Numbered from the stretch's first letter, positions 8,747-18,303 are shown. The stretch: 64,000 nt of DNA from Bradyrhizobium sp. BR13661 (GCF_029892425.1 NZ_JARXWB010000012.1:62001-126000), one strand, 5' to 3'. Notes: generated from the letters alone by a model not told the origin. A program made the numbers and translations.

Positions 8747-10555
8747 ATGTCCATGTTCAGCCTCTACACCCGCGTTCTCGAACTGCTCGGCAAGGAGGCG
8801 CGGCTCGGCTGGCTGCTGGCATTCGCCAATCTGCTGCTCGCCGGCTCGCAATTCGCAGAACCCGTGCTGTTCGGCCGGATCGTCGACGTCCTCTCCGGCA
8901 AGGCCGTCGCAGGTGCGACCTCGGCCTGGCCGTTCCTGATGGCGTGGGTCGCGTTCGGACTGTTTACCATCGCCTGCAGCGCGCTGGTGGCGCTGCAGGC
9001 CGACCGGCTGTCCCACCGCCAGCGCCAGGCGGTGCTGACCAGCTATTTCGAGCACATCCTGCAGCTGCCGCTGACCTTCCATTCCGGCACCCATTCGGGC
9101 CGGCTGATGAAGGTGATGCTCAACGGCACCGACGCGCTGTGGCGGCTCTGGCTCGGCTTCTTTCGCGAGCATTTTGCCGCGATCCTCTCCGTCGTGGTGC
9201 TGCTGCCGCTGTCGCTCTATCTGAACTGGCGGCTCGCGATCCTGCTGTTCGTGCTCTGCGTCGTCTTCACCGCGCTGACAACCTTCGTCGTGCGCCGGAC
9301 CTTCGGCATGCAGATGGCGGTCGAGGAGCATTACAGCGAGCTCTCCGCGCGCGCCTCCGATGCGCTCGGCAATGTCGCGCTGGTGCAGAGTTTCGTCCGC
9401 GTCGAATCCGAGGTGAAGGGACTGCGCTCCGTCGCCGACCAGCTGCTCGCGGCGCAAATGCCAGTGCTATCGTGGTGGGCGCTGGTCACCGTGATCACGC
9501 GCGCCTCCACCACCATCACCGTGCTCGCGATCTTCACCCTCGGCATCGCGCTGCACGACCAGGGCCTCAGCTCGGTCGGCGAGATCGTGATGTTCGTGAG
9601 CTTTGCGACGCTGCTGATCCAGAAACTGGAGCAGGTCGTCAGCTTCATCAACAACGTGTTCATGGAAGCGCCGCGCCTCCGCGAATTCTTCAATGTGCTC
9701 GACGCCGTGCCCGCGGTGCACGACCGGCCCGACGCGATCGATGCCGGACGGTTCTCCGGCCTCGTCGAATTCAACGACGTCACCTTCTCCTATGACGGCA
9801 AGCGGCCGGCGATCGAGGACCTCTCCTTCACCGCGCTGCCCGGCCAGACCATCGCGCTGGTCGGGCCGACCGGCGCCGGCAAGTCGACAGCGATTGCGCT
9901 CTTGCATCGCGCCTTCGATCCGCAATCCGGCTTCATCAGGATCGACGGCATGGACGTGCGCGGCGTGACGCTGACATCGCTGCGGCGAAACATCGGCGTA
10001 GTGTTCCAGGAGGCGCTGCTGTTCAACCGCTCGATCGCGGAGAATTTGCGCGTCGGCAAGCCTGACGCGACCGAGGCCGAGATGCGCAAGGCGGCCGAGC
10101 GCGCGCAGGCGCTCGAATTCATCGAGCGCAGCGGCGGCTTCGAGACCAATGCCGGCGAGCGCGGCCGCATGCTTTCAGGCGGCGAGCGGCAGCGGCTGTC
10201 GATCGCTCGTGCGCTGCTGAAGGACCCGCCGATCCTGATCCTGGACGAGGCGACCTCCGCGCTCGATGCCGTCACCGAGGCCAAGGTGAACGCCGCTCTC
10301 GATGAAGTGATGAAGGGCCGCACCACCTTCGTGATTGCCCACCGCCTCTCCACCATCCGCAATGCCACGCGGATCCTGGTGTTCGAGAACGGACGGGTGA
10401 TCGAAACCGGAACTTTCGATGAACTCGTGGCCAAAGGCGGCCATTTCGCCGAACTTGCCAAGGCCCAGTTCATGGTGCAGGAAACCGCTCAAGCAAATGC
10501 GCGGGTCGGCATCGGTGCCGCGGAGGCCGCTTCGGCTGCCGCCAAATCCCCCTGA
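8747..10555 (+). CDS. ndvA: NdvA/ChvA-type glucan ABC exporter (fused permease-ATPase)
   Basis: 602 aa. The N-terminal half is an ABC transporter type 1 transmembrane domain with about six helices (residues 20-310). The C-terminal half is the nucleotide-binding domain, with Walker A GPTGAGKST (373-381), signature LSGGERQR (476-483), Walker B ILILDEATSALD (497-508) and the H-loop AHRLST. The N-terminus LYTRVLELLGKEARLGW is that of proteins annotated as cyclic beta-glucan exporters in rhizobia. It would act as a homodimer in the inner membrane. ATG 8753 is an alternative start. No glucan synthase is adjacent, so the substrate is inferred from family likeness. Confidence 0.85.
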   Translation: MSMFSLYTRVLELLGKEARLGWLLAFANLLLAGSQFAEPVLFGRIVDVLSGKAVAGATSAWPFLMAWVAFGLFTIACSALVALQADRLSHRQRQAVLTSYFEHILQLPLTFHSGTHSGRLMKVMLNGTDALWRLWLGFFREHFAAILSVVVLLPLSLYLNWRLAILLFVLCVVFTALTTFVVRRTFGMQMAVEEHYSELSARASDALGNVALVQSFVRVESEVKGLRSVADQLLAAQMPVLSWWALVTVITRASTTITVLAIFTLGIALHDQGLSSVGEIVMFVSFATLLIQKLEQVVSFINNVFMEAPRLREFFNVLDAVPAVHDRPDAIDAGRFSGLVEFNDVTFSYDGKRPAIEDLSFTALPGQTIALVGPTGAGKSTAIALLHRAFDPQSGFIRIDGMDVRGVTLTSLRRNIGVVFQEALLFNRSIAENLRVGKPDATEAEMRKAAERAQALEFIERSGGFETNAGERGRMLSGGERQRLSIARALLKDPPILILDEATSALDAVTEAKVNAALDEVMKGRTTFVIAHRLSTIRNATRILVFENGRVIETGTFDELVAKGGHFAELAKAQFMVQETAQANARVGIGAAEAASAAAKSP

Positions 10556-10744
10556 CAAGTCCCCGCAGCACCGTCGAAATTCGGCCTATTTCGTTGCGGA
10601 ATACCCGGCCGAAACCCCTATTCTCGACGCACGAGCCGGTATAGGTTTGCGCTGCCGCGAGCGGCGGCGCTGGATTTCAAAACCGAACATCAGATCACGA
10701 GAGCCGACCGTATCAGGCGGATCTCCAAGGACCGGAATCGGATA

Positions 10745-12187
10745 GTGCACGCCTTTCGCCCGCTGCTTCGCAAACCCCTGTTCAACCTGTTTGCCGCGAC
10801 GCTCGCCGTCGCTGCGCTTTTCGTACCGCGCTCCGTCAATGCGGAAGCGCTGCTGCTGATCGAAGCCGACAGCGGCAAGGTGCTGCAGGCGGACAACGCG
10901 ACCATCCCCTGGTATCCGGCCTCCGTCACCAAGATCATGACCGCCTATGTGACGCTGAAGGCGGTGAAGGACGGCAAGATCACGCTCGACACGCTGGTCA
11001 CAGTGTCGCCGACCGCCGCCTCGCAATCACCGTCGAAGATGGGGTTCCGTCCGGGGACACAGCTCACCGTCGATAACGCGCTGAAGATGATGATGGTCAA
11101 GTCGGCGAACGACATGGCCGTGGTGCTCGCCGAAGGCGTCGGCGGCTCGATCGACGGCTTCTCGGTGATGATGAACGACACCGCCAAGCGGCTCGGCATG
11201 ACGCAGACGAGCTACGTCAATCCCAACGGCCTGCCCGCCGACGGCCAGATCACCTCGGCACGCGACCTCGGCATTCTCGCGCGCTCGTTCCTGCGCGACC
11301 TGCCCGAATACGAATATTTCGTCCACATCCCCGCGATCCGCTTCGGCAAGCGCGTCACCGGCAATTTCAACAAGCTGATCGGTCGCTATCCCGGCGCCGA
11401 CGGCTTCAAGACCGGCTTCATCTGCGCCTCCGGCTATAACCTCGTGGCGTCAGCCACGCGCAACGGCCGCCGCCTGATCGCGGTGGTGCTCGGCGCCAAC
11501 TCAGGTACCGCACGCGCGGTCAAGGCCGCGCAGCTGCTCGAGCGCGGCTTCAGCCAGGACGGTTTGTCGTGGCTGCGTCCTTCGCTCGGCACTGTCGAGA
11601 ATCTGGTGCCGGTCGATGCCTCGCCGCCAAATCTGCGCGAAGAGATGTGCGGCGGTCACCGCAAGCGTCCGGCCAGCGACGACGACGATGCGCTAATCGC
11701 AACGAACGGCAGCAGCGGCGGATCTGGCGCCCTAACCGGCGGCGCAGCTCCGGTGACATTCTTCACCGCGGGCCTCCAGCCGCCACTGATGAAGGCATCC
11801 GAGCTGATGGCCTCGGCACCGGCGGCCGCGGAACCCGTGGTGGTCTACACCGGCCCGACCCGCACCGGCGCGGCCCTGGTCGCAGCGGTCGCAGCCGACA
11901 CCGACCAGCAGGCGACGCCAAAGGCGCGTGGCAAGAAGTCGCGCGTCGCCAAGAAGCCCGACGCTGATGCCAAGACTGATGCGAAGACGGCTGCGGCAAA
12001 ACCGGCGGACACCAAGAGCGACACCAAGACCGCGGCAAAGCCGGCCGGTACCAAGCATGCCGCAGCCAAGCCCGATGCGGCAGCAAAGCCTGCTGGCGAC
12101 AAGCCGGCGGCGAGCGGCGATCAGGCTGCCAAGCCCGCCAAGCCCAAGGCGGCTACGAAGCCGAAGCCTGCACCCAACAACAGCTAG
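10745..12187 (+). CDS. D-alanyl-D-alanine carboxypeptidase (penicillin-binding protein) with long Lys/Ala/Pro tail
   Basis: 480 aa from a GTG start. A signal peptide (residues 1-33, AATLAVAALFVPRSVNA) leads into a peptidase S11 domain with SxxK at S60-V-T-K63, SxN at S120-A-N122 and KTG at 222-224. It trims the terminal D-Ala of peptidoglycan stem peptides in the periplasm. The usual PBP5 C-terminal beta-domain and amphipathic anchor are not evident. Instead, residues after about 390 form a low-complexity tail of repeated TDAKT, AKPA and DTKS units, rich in Lys, Ala and Pro, which might bind the wall or another anionic polymer. The catalytic assignment is firm; the tail function is unknown. 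Confidence 0.92.
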   Translation: MHAFRPLLRKPLFNLFAATLAVAALFVPRSVNAEALLLIEADSGKVLQADNATIPWYPASVTKIMTAYVTLKAVKDGKITLDTLVTVSPTAASQSPSKMGFRPGTQLTVDNALKMMMVKSANDMAVVLAEGVGGSIDGFSVMMNDTAKRLGMTQTSYVNPNGLPADGQITSARDLGILARSFLRDLPEYEYFVHIPAIRFGKRVTGNFNKLIGRYPGADGFKTGFICASGYNLVASATRNGRRLIAVVLGANSGTARAVKAAQLLERGFSQDGLSWLRPSLGTVENLVPVDASPPNLREEMCGGHRKRPASDDDDALIATNGSSGGSGALTGGAAPVTFFTAGLQPPLMKASELMASAPAAAEPVVVYTGPTRTGAALVAAVAADTDQQATPKARGKKSRVAKKPDADAKTDAKTAAAKPADTKSDTKTAAKPAGTKHAAAKPDAAAKPAGDKPAASGDQAAKPAKPKAATKPKPAPNNS

Positions 12188-12391
12188 ACCAGGTTAATGC
12201 GCCTGGCCCGTCAGGCTGCCGCCCGCACTTCGCACCTGCGGCAGCCGTTTTGCGACGATTCCAGTAGCCACTCGCCGGCCTTTGCCCTAAGCCCTCGACC
12301 GCTTGCCAGCTGATCCGGCAGGCTCAATACTGGCGGTAATGAGGCAAGCCCGAGACACAACGGGCTCTGGTGTCAAGAGAGGGGAGTTTCC

Positions 12392-14077
12392 ATGGAGCGC
12401 ATCTGGCTCAAGCAATATCCGCCCGGCGTGCCCGCTGATATCGAGCCGACGCAATACGCATCGCTGGTCGACCTCCTCGAGGAGAGTTTTGCGAAGTTCG
12501 CCGACCGCAAGGCGTTCATCTGCATGGACAAGGCGATCACCTACCGCGACCTCGACCAGATGTCGCTGGCGCTGGCGGCGTACTTGCAGGGACGCGGCCT
12601 GCAGCGCGGCGCCCGCGTCGCCATCATGATGCCGAACGTGCTGCAATATCCGGTCGCCACCGCCGCCGTGCTGCGCGCCGGCTTTGCCGTGGTCAACGTC
12701 AACCCGCTTTACACCCCGCGCGAACTCGAGCATCAGCTCAAGGATTCCGGCGCCGAAGCCGTCATCGTGCTGGAGAACTTTGCCCACACCGTCGAGCAGG
12801 TGATCGCCAAGACGCCTGTCAAGCACGTCATCGTCGCCAGCATGGGCGATCTGCTCGGCTTCAAGGGCGTGATCGTCAATCTCGTCGTCCGCCGCGTCAA
12901 GAAGATGGTGCCGGCCTGGTCGCTGCCGGGCTCGGTGTCGTTCAACGACGCGCTCGCGGCCGGACGCGGCCAGACCTTCAACAAGCCGAAACTGTCGCCG
13001 GGCGACGTCGCCTTCCTGCAATATACCGGCGGCACCACCGGCGTCTCCAAGGGCGCCACCCTGCTCCACCGCAACATCGTCGCCAACGTGCTGCAGAACG
13101 ACGCCTGGCTGCAGCCGGCAATGGCCGCGCCGCCCCATGTCGATCAACTCATGATCGTCTGCGCGCTGCCGCTCTATCACATCTTCGCGCTGACGGCCTG
13201 CTACCTGCTCGCGGTACGCGCTGGCGGCTGCAATCTGTTGATCCCCAACCCGCGCGACATCGCTGGCTTCGTGAAAGAGCTGGCGAAGTACCAGGTCAAC
13301 AGCTTCCCGGCCGTCAACACGCTCTACAACGGCCTGATGCACCATCCTGACTTCAAGAAGCTCGACTTCTCCAAGCTGAAGATTTCGAACGGCGGCGGCA
13401 TGGCCGTGCAGCGCCCGGTCGCCGAGCAGTGGAAGGCGATCACCGGATGCTCGATCGCGGAGGGTTACGGCCTGTCCGAGACGGCGCCGACACTGACCTG
13501 CAACACCGCGACCAATGCCGAGTTCAACGGCACGATCGGCATTCCCGTGCCGTCAACTTACATCTCGATCCGCGACGACGACGGCAACGAAGTCCCGCTC
13601 GGCCAGGCCGGCGAGATCTGCGCCAAGGGTCCGCAGGTGATGTCGGGCTATTGGAACAGGCCGGAAGAGACCGCCAAGGTGATGACAGCGGACGGCTATT
13701 TCCGCACCGGCGACATCGGCATCATGGACGAGAAGGGGTACACCAAGATCGTGGACCGCAAGAAGGACATGATCCTGGTCTCCGGCTTCAACGTCTATCC
13801 GAACGAAGTCGAGGAAGTGATCGCGAGCCATCCGGGCGTGCTGGAATGCGCGGTGATCGGCATTCCCGATTCCAAATCAGGCGAGGCGGTGAAGGCCTTT
13901 GTGGTGAAGAAGGACCCGAACCTCACGGCCGAGGACGTGATCAAATTCTGTCACGAGCAGTTGACGGGCTACAAGGTGCCTAAGCACATCGAATTCCGCA
14001 AAGATCTGCCCAAGACCAATGTCGGCAAGATCCTGCGCCGCGAGCTGCGCGACGAGAAGAAGGCCCAGGCGGCGTAA
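12392..14077 (+). CDS. fadD: Long-chain fatty-acid-CoA ligase
   Basis: 561 aa, the usual FadD length. It activates long-chain fatty acids to acyl-CoA with ATP for beta-oxidation. The N-terminus MERIWLKQYPPGVPADIEP is typical FadD; the ATP-binding motif is YTGGTTGVSKGATLLHRN, then YGLSETAP, YFRTGDIGIMDEKGY and DRKKDMILVSGFNVYPNEVE, with the C-terminal catalytic Lys in TNVGKILRREL. A strong GAGAGGGGAG ribosome-binding site precedes the ATG. It lies downstream of the carboxypeptidase with a 204-bp gap, so probably has its own promoter, and is followed by a terminator. Confidence 0.93.
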   Translation: MERIWLKQYPPGVPADIEPTQYASLVDLLEESFAKFADRKAFICMDKAITYRDLDQMSLALAAYLQGRGLQRGARVAIMMPNVLQYPVATAAVLRAGFAVVNVNPLYTPRELEHQLKDSGAEAVIVLENFAHTVEQVIAKTPVKHVIVASMGDLLGFKGVIVNLVVRRVKKMVPAWSLPGSVSFNDALAAGRGQTFNKPKLSPGDVAFLQYTGGTTGVSKGATLLHRNIVANVLQNDAWLQPAMAAPPHVDQLMIVCALPLYHIFALTACYLLAVRAGGCNLLIPNPRDIAGFVKELAKYQVNSFPAVNTLYNGLMHHPDFKKLDFSKLKISNGGGMAVQRPVAEQWKAITGCSIAEGYGLSETAPTLTCNTATNAEFNGTIGIPVPSTYISIRDDDGNEVPLGQAGEICAKGPQVMSGYWNRPEETAKVMTADGYFRTGDIGIMDEKGYTKIVDRKKDMILVSGFNVYPNEVEEVIASHPGVLECAVIGIPDSKSGEAVKAFVVKKDPNLTAEDVIKFCHEQLTGYKVPKHIEFRKDLPKTNVGKILRRELRDEKKAQAA

Positions 14078-14093
14078 AGCTGGAGCCGGCCCC

Positions 14094-14119
14094 GAAGGGC
14101 GCGCACCAGCGCGCCCTTC
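14094..14119 (+). terminator. Hairpin terminator after fadD
   Basis: A perfect 11-bp stem (GAAGGGCGCGC / GCGCGCCCTTC) with a 4-nt loop, 17 bp after the fadD stop codon. The U-tract is weak (GTCGTTG), so termination may be partial. Confidence 0.65.
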
Positions 14120-14242
14120 GTCGTTGCGAGCGAAGACGAGAAAATCGGCAGGGCGCCGCCTCATCACAGCGCAGTGAAGCCGTTTCCCTCCGGCGGTAAA
14201 ATGCTCTAGAACAACCCCGGCCCTTTCCAAGGAGAATTCGCG

Positions 14243-14728
14243 ATGACCATCCAGATTGGCGACAAGCTGCCCGAGACGAAATTCCGCGTGATGACGGCGG
14301 AAGGCCCGCAGGTGAAGACCACCGACGATATCTTCAAGGGCAAGAAAGTGGCGCTGTTCGCCGTGCCCGGCGCCTACACCGGCACCTGCCACAAGATGCA
14401 TCTGCCGAGCATCTTCCTCAACGCCTACGCCATGAAGGACAAGGGCGTCGACACCATCGCGATCGTCTCGGTCAACGACGCTTTCGTCATGAACGCCTGG
14501 AAGCGCGACACCGACCAGCGCGACGAGGCGATCTTCCTCGCCGACGGCAATGCCGACTTCGCCAAAGCGATCGGCATGGAGCTCGATGCCTCCGGCAACG
14601 GCCTCGGCATCCGCTCCAAGCGCTATTCGATGCTGGTCGAGGACGGCGTGGTGAAGAAGCTCAACCTCGAAGCGATGCCCGGCAAGGTCGAGGTCTCCGG
14701 CGGCGATACGCTGCTGGGGCAGCTGTAA
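14243..14728 (+). CDS. Prx5-type peroxiredoxin
   Basis: 161 aa, the standard length of the atypical Prx5/AhpC-TSA family that reduces hydrogen peroxide and alkyl hydroperoxides with a thiol or glutathione donor. The active-site segment is FAVPGAYTGTCHKMHLPSI, with the peroxidatic Cys in GTC at about residue 50; the conserved catalytic Thr is shifted as in many bacterial Prx5 proteins. Other family segments are VNDAFVMNAWKR and LGIRSKRYSMLVEDG. The start follows CCAAGGAGAATTCGCG. A palindromic repeat follows the gene. Confidence 0.92.
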   Translation: MTIQIGDKLPETKFRVMTAEGPQVKTTDDIFKGKKVALFAVPGAYTGTCHKMHLPSIFLNAYAMKDKGVDTIAIVSVNDAFVMNAWKRDTDQRDEAIFLADGNADFAKAIGMELDASGNGLGIRSKRYSMLVEDGVVKKLNLEAMPGKVEVSGGDTLLGQL

Positions 14729-14751
14729 ATTTCGCAACGCTCTAACCACGA

Positions 14752-14826
14752 CGTCATGCCCGGGCTTCCACGTTCTTGGTTATGTGCGGAAAGGTGTGGA
14801 TGGCCGGGTCAAGCCCGGCCATGACG
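14752..14826. repeat. Imperfect palindromic intergenic repeat (family B)
   Basis: The ends CGTCATGCCCGGGCTT and AAGCCCGGCCATGACG are near reverse complements, with a middle that also partly pairs. It is the same family as the element at 23124-23209 and lies between convergent genes. Spurious ORFs through it read MAGSSPAMT-like peptides, a common annotation artefact in Bradyrhizobium. Confidence 0.8.
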
Positions 14827-14838
14827 GGCGGAGGGACA

Positions 14839-15303
14839 CTACTCCGCCAACCGCTGCTGCAACCGCGCCTTTACAATACCGTCGCGCGCGAGCTGATCCG
14901 CGCGTTCGTTCTCCGGGTGGCCGGCGTGGCCCTTGACCCAGTGCCAGCGCACCTGATGCGCCTTCAGCGCTGCATCCAGCCGCTGCCATAGCTCGACATT
15001 CTTCACCGGCTTCTTGTCGGCGGTGCGCCAGCCGTTGCGCTTCCAGCCATGGATCCAGCCGGTGATGCCCTGCCGGACATACTGGCTATCGGTAAAGAGA
15101 TCGACGGTGCACGGCTTCTTCAGCGCTTCCAGCGCGGAGATTGCCGCCATCAATTCCATCTGGTTGTTGGTGGTGTGGCGCTCGCCGCCGTTCAGCTCCT
15201 TTTCCTTGTCGCCGAACTTCAGGATCGCGCCCCAGCCGCCGGGCCCGGGATTTCCCGAGCAGGCCCCGTCGGTATAGATCGTGACGTTGGGGAGCTCGCT
15301 CAC
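14839..15303 (-). CDS. rnhA: Ribonuclease HI
   Basis: 154 aa. It cleaves the RNA strand of RNA-DNA hybrids with a two-metal mechanism. The D-E-D-D residues are in YTDGACSGNPGPGGWG (D12), NNQMELMAA (E50), LFTDSQYV (D72) and NERADQLARDG near residue 136, and the basic protrusion GWKRNGWRTADKKPVKN is present. The start is a GTG at 15303 overlapping the thrB stop by four bases (GTGA), so translation is coupled to thrB. The longer frame upstream lies inside thrB and is a shadow. Confidence 0.95.
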   Translation of the reverse strand: MSELPNVTIYTDGACSGNPGPGGWGAILKFGDKEKELNGGERHTTNNQMELMAAISALEALKKPCTVDLFTDSQYVRQGITGWIHGWKRNGWRTADKKPVKNVELWQRLDAALKAHQVRWHWVKGHAGHPENERADQLARDGIVKARLQQRLAE

Positions 15304-16283
15304 GCGACCAGTCCTGACGGCATCAGCCCGTAATCGCGCGCGCTGGAAACGTTCTGGTGGAAGCGCAGCTTGCGGAAATATTCCAGCGGATCCTTCGGCT
15401 TCACCAGCGCACCCGGCGGCACGTTGAGCCAGTCGACCAGCCGCGTCAGCAGGAAGCGGATTGCAGCCCCGCGCGCGAGCAGCGGCAGCGCGGCATCTTC
15501 GGCTTCGCTCAGCTTGCGCACCCGCCCGTAAGCGTTGAGGAAGGCCCGCGCCTTGGTGACGTTGAAGGAATGATCCGGCTCGAAGCACCAGGCGTTCAGG
15601 CAGATCGCAACGTCATAGGCCAGCATATCGTTGCAGGCGAAGGTGAAGTCGATAATTGCCGAGAGCTTGTCGCCGAGGAAGAAGACGTTGTCGTTGAAGA
15701 GATCCGCGTGGATCACGCCCTCGGGCAAATTGTTCGGCCAGACGCCGCCGGAGAGGTAGTCGAGCTCGGCTGCGAGAAACGCGCGCAGGCCCGGCTGCAC
15801 TTCGTCGGCGCGCTCAGCCGCAGCATCGAACAGCGGCCGCCAGCCGGCGACTGATAGCGCATTCGCACGCTTGATCGCGAAATTGGCGCCGGCCAGATGC
15901 ATCGTGGCCAGCCCTTCGCCGACGCCGGCGCAATGCGCCACGTTCGGCTTGCGCGGCCAGATGCCTTCGAGAAAGGTGATGATCGCGGCGGGGCGTCCCG
16001 CCAGCTCGCGCAACGCCTCGCCGTCTCTCGCCTTCACCGGCAGCGGGCAGCTCACGCCGTGCTCGGCCAGATGCGTCATCAGGGCGAGGAAGAACGGCAG
16101 ATCGTTCTTCGCCACGCGCTTTTCATAGAGCGTGAGGATGAACGATCCCTTGCTTGTATGCAGCAGGAAATTGGTGTTCTCGACGCCCTCGGCGATGCCC
16201 TTGTAGGAGAGCAATTCGCCGAGATCGTATTGCTTCAGGAAATCCGCAAGCTCGTCGGCGGCAACGTCGGTGTAGACCGCCAT
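15300..16283 (-). CDS. thrB: Homoserine kinase, APH-like family (ThrB)
   Basis: 327 aa. It phosphorylates L-homoserine, the fourth step of threonine synthesis, in the form found in alphaproteobacteria and Pseudomonas that shares the aminoglycoside phosphotransferase fold rather than GHMP. Evidence: the N-terminus MAVYTDVAADELADFLKQYD, GIAEGVENTNFLL, and the catalytic loop VIHADLFNDNVFF followed by IIDFTFACND. It lies 6 bp after ispH and overlaps rnhA, forming an ispH-thrB-rnhA operon. Confidence 0.94.
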   Translation of the reverse strand: MAVYTDVAADELADFLKQYDLGELLSYKGIAEGVENTNFLLHTSKGSFILTLYEKRVAKNDLPFFLALMTHLAEHGVSCPLPVKARDGEALRELAGRPAAIITFLEGIWPRKPNVAHCAGVGEGLATMHLAGANFAIKRANALSVAGWRPLFDAAAERADEVQPGLRAFLAAELDYLSGGVWPNNLPEGVIHADLFNDNVFFLGDKLSAIIDFTFACNDMLAYDVAICLNAWCFEPDHSFNVTKARAFLNAYGRVRKLSEAEDAALPLLARGAAIRFLLTRLVDWLNVPPGALVKPKDPLEYFRKLRFHQNVSSARDYGLMPSGLVA

Positions 16284-16289
16284 ACGGGA

Positions 16290-17258
16290 CTACTCGGCGG
16301 CGGCTTCGGGGCGCACCTGACGCGGCAGCGGGAAGAACTCGTTCTCTTCCGCGGCCGAGACCGTCTCGACATGCAGCGTGTAGCGCTCGGCGAACGCGTC
16401 CATGATCTCCTCGACGATCACTTCTGGCGCGGATGCGCCCGCGGTGATGCCAAGGCTGGCGATGTTGCCGAACTTGGTCCAGTCGATGTCGGCGGCGCGT
16501 TGCGCCAGCACCGCGATCTTGCAGCCCTCACGCTCGGCGACCTCGCGCAGGCGCTGTGAGTTCGACGAATTGGGGGCGCCGACAACAATGAGCGCGTCCA
16601 CCACCGGCGCCACCTTCTTCACCGCGAGCTGGCGGTTCGTGGTGGCGTAGCAGATGTCTTCCTTGTGCGGCCCGTTGATGTTGGGGAAGCGCTTCTTGAG
16701 CAGCGCCACGATCTCCGCGGTATCGTCGATCGACAGCGTGGTCTGGGTCACGAAGGCCAGATTGTTCGGGTCCTTCGGATTGATGGTTTTGGCGTCTTCG
16801 GCGGTCTCGATGAGAGTGACCGCGCCGACCGGAAGCTGGCCGAGCGTGCCCACCACCTCAGGATGATGAGAGTGGCCGATCAGGAAGATCTCGCGGCCGC
16901 GCTTGAAGTGGATCGCCGCCTCGCGGTGGACCTTGGTCACCAGCGGGCAGGTCGCATCCAGCGAGAACAGATTGCGGGACTGGGCATCGGCGGGAACCGA
17001 CTTCGGCACGCCATGGGCCGAGAACACGACGGGCGCGGTGGCGTTTTCCGGGATCTCGGCGAGCTCCTCCACGAAGATCGCGCCCTTCTTCTTCAACCCG
17101 TCGACGACGTATTTGTTGTGCACAATCTCATGGCGAACATAGACGGGGGCGCCATACTTATCGAGCGCCCGTTCCACGGTGTCGATCGCCCGGACCACCC
17201 CGGCGCAGAAGCCGCGGGGAGAACAAAGCACGATTCTGAGGTCTGGTTTGGCTGACAT
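16290..17258 (-). CDS. ispH: 4-hydroxy-3-methylbut-2-enyl diphosphate reductase
   Basis: 322 aa. The last enzyme of the MEP isoprenoid pathway, converting HMBPP to IPP and DMAPP with a [4Fe-4S] cluster. The three cluster cysteines are C18 (SPRGFCAGV), C104 (DATCPLV) and C203 (DICYATTNRQ). The substrate-binding GAPNSSNSQRL and HSHHPEVVGT segments are also present. The ATG at 17258 (MSAKPDLRIVLC) is chosen over the longer upstream frame because it starts at the family N-terminus. First gene of the operon with thrB and rnhA; divergent from trcR across 266 bp. Confidence 0.95.
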   Translation of the reverse strand: MSAKPDLRIVLCSPRGFCAGVVRAIDTVERALDKYGAPVYVRHEIVHNKYVVDGLKKKGAIFVEELAEIPENATAPVVFSAHGVPKSVPADAQSRNLFSLDATCPLVTKVHREAAIHFKRGREIFLIGHSHHPEVVGTLGQLPVGAVTLIETAEDAKTINPKDPNNLAFVTQTTLSIDDTAEIVALLKKRFPNINGPHKEDICYATTNRQLAVKKVAPVVDALIVVGAPNSSNSQRLREVAEREGCKIAVLAQRAADIDWTKFGNIASLGITAGASAPEVIVEEIMDAFAERYTLHVETVSAAEENEFFPLPRQVRPEAAAE

Positions 17259-17524
17259 TGAGCGATCTCGGGACCGAATCACCCATTCGCCTTCTGGCGG
17301 GGGACGGTCGATGGATGGAAAAGGGCCTAAAACGGTCTCGTGGGACGTTAGAGCGACTTGAGAGGGAATTGGGCCCCCTTTCGGGCGCTGTCAAGGCACT
17401 ATCTATAGCAGAACCATTGCGTGGCTACCCCCTCCGGGCTTATATAGCGCGAATTCCCTGTCATCGCTGATGACCACCGGTTTCGCCTCCTGAGGGGGTG
17501 GGCGAAGCACAAAGGAGATTTGCC

Positions 17525-18220
17525 ATGAGCAACGCACCTCTGATGCCCAAGGCGACCGCCGTCTGGCTGCTCGACAACACCGCGCTGACCTTCGACCAGG
17601 TCGCCGATTTCACCAAGATGCACCCCCTTGAGGTGCGCGCGATCGCCGACGGTGACGCCGCGCAAGGCATCAAGGGCAGTGACCCGATTTCCAACGGCCA
17701 GCTGACCCGCGAGGAGATCGAGAAGGGCGAGAAGAACCAGGACTACCGGCTCCGTCTCCAGGAGAGCAAGGTCGTGCTGCCGCCCCAGCCCAAGCGCAAG
17801 GGCCCGCGCTATACCCCGGTGTCGCGCCGCCACGAGCGCCCCAGCGCCATCCTCTGGCTGCTGCGCAGCCATCCCGAGCTCAAGGACGCGCAGGTCATGC
17901 GCCTGGTCGGCACCACCAAGAGCACGATCGCCAGTGTCCGCGACCGCACCCATTGGAACACCTCGCAGCTGGCCCCGATCGATCCGGTGACGCTCGGCCT
18001 CTGCTCGCAGATCGAGCTCGATTTCGAAGTGGCGCGCGCGGCCAAGGAAAAGCCGATCGACGCAAACTACGGCGGCGCCACTCTGCTGCCGGCCTCCGAG
18101 ACCACCAAGAAGGACGAGTACGAGCCGTCGGAGAAGTCGAGCGACGATCTCAACGTCGACGCCGTGTTCGCCAAGCTCAAGACCCTCGGCGGCAAGAAGC
18201 ACGAGGAAGAGGAGGAGTAG
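17525..18220 (+). CDS. trcR: Cell-cycle transcriptional regulator, DUF1013/TrcR family
   Basis: 231 aa, starting at ATG 17525 after AAAGGAGATTTGCC. The DUF1013 signature is plain: PLMPKATAVWLLDNTALTF, DFTKMHPLEVRAIADGD, RRHERPSAILWLLRSHPEL and VGTTKSTIASVRDRTHWN, the last two looking like a helix-turn-helix region. The protein is conserved in alphaproteobacteria and annotated as the cell-cycle regulator TrcR. The acidic C-terminus ends in a run of Glu. The gene ends in a bidirectional terminator shared with the convergent OmpW-like gene. Confidence 0.9.
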   Translation: MSNAPLMPKATAVWLLDNTALTFDQVADFTKMHPLEVRAIADGDAAQGIKGSDPISNGQLTREEIEKGEKNQDYRLRLQESKVVLPPQPKRKGPRYTPVSRRHERPSAILWLLRSHPELKDAQVMRLVGTTKSTIASVRDRTHWNTSQLAPIDPVTLGLCSQIELDFEVARAAKEKPIDANYGGATLLPASETTKKDEYEPSEKSSDDLNVDAVFAKLKTLGGKKHEEEEE

Positions 18221-18250
18221 TCCTCGCTCTTATTCGTCATCGAAACGCAA

Positions 18251-18276
18251 AACGCGGCGGGACAACCCGCCGCGTT
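18251..18276. terminator. Bidirectional hairpin terminator
   Basis: An 11-bp perfect stem (AACGCGGCGGG / CCCGCCGCGTT) with loop ACAA. It has CTTGTTTG on the plus side and TTTTGCG on the minus side, so it can end both trcR (+) and the OmpW-like gene (-). Confidence 0.82.
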
Positions 18277-18303
18277 CTTGTTTGTCTGGCGACTGCGGCG
18301 TCG

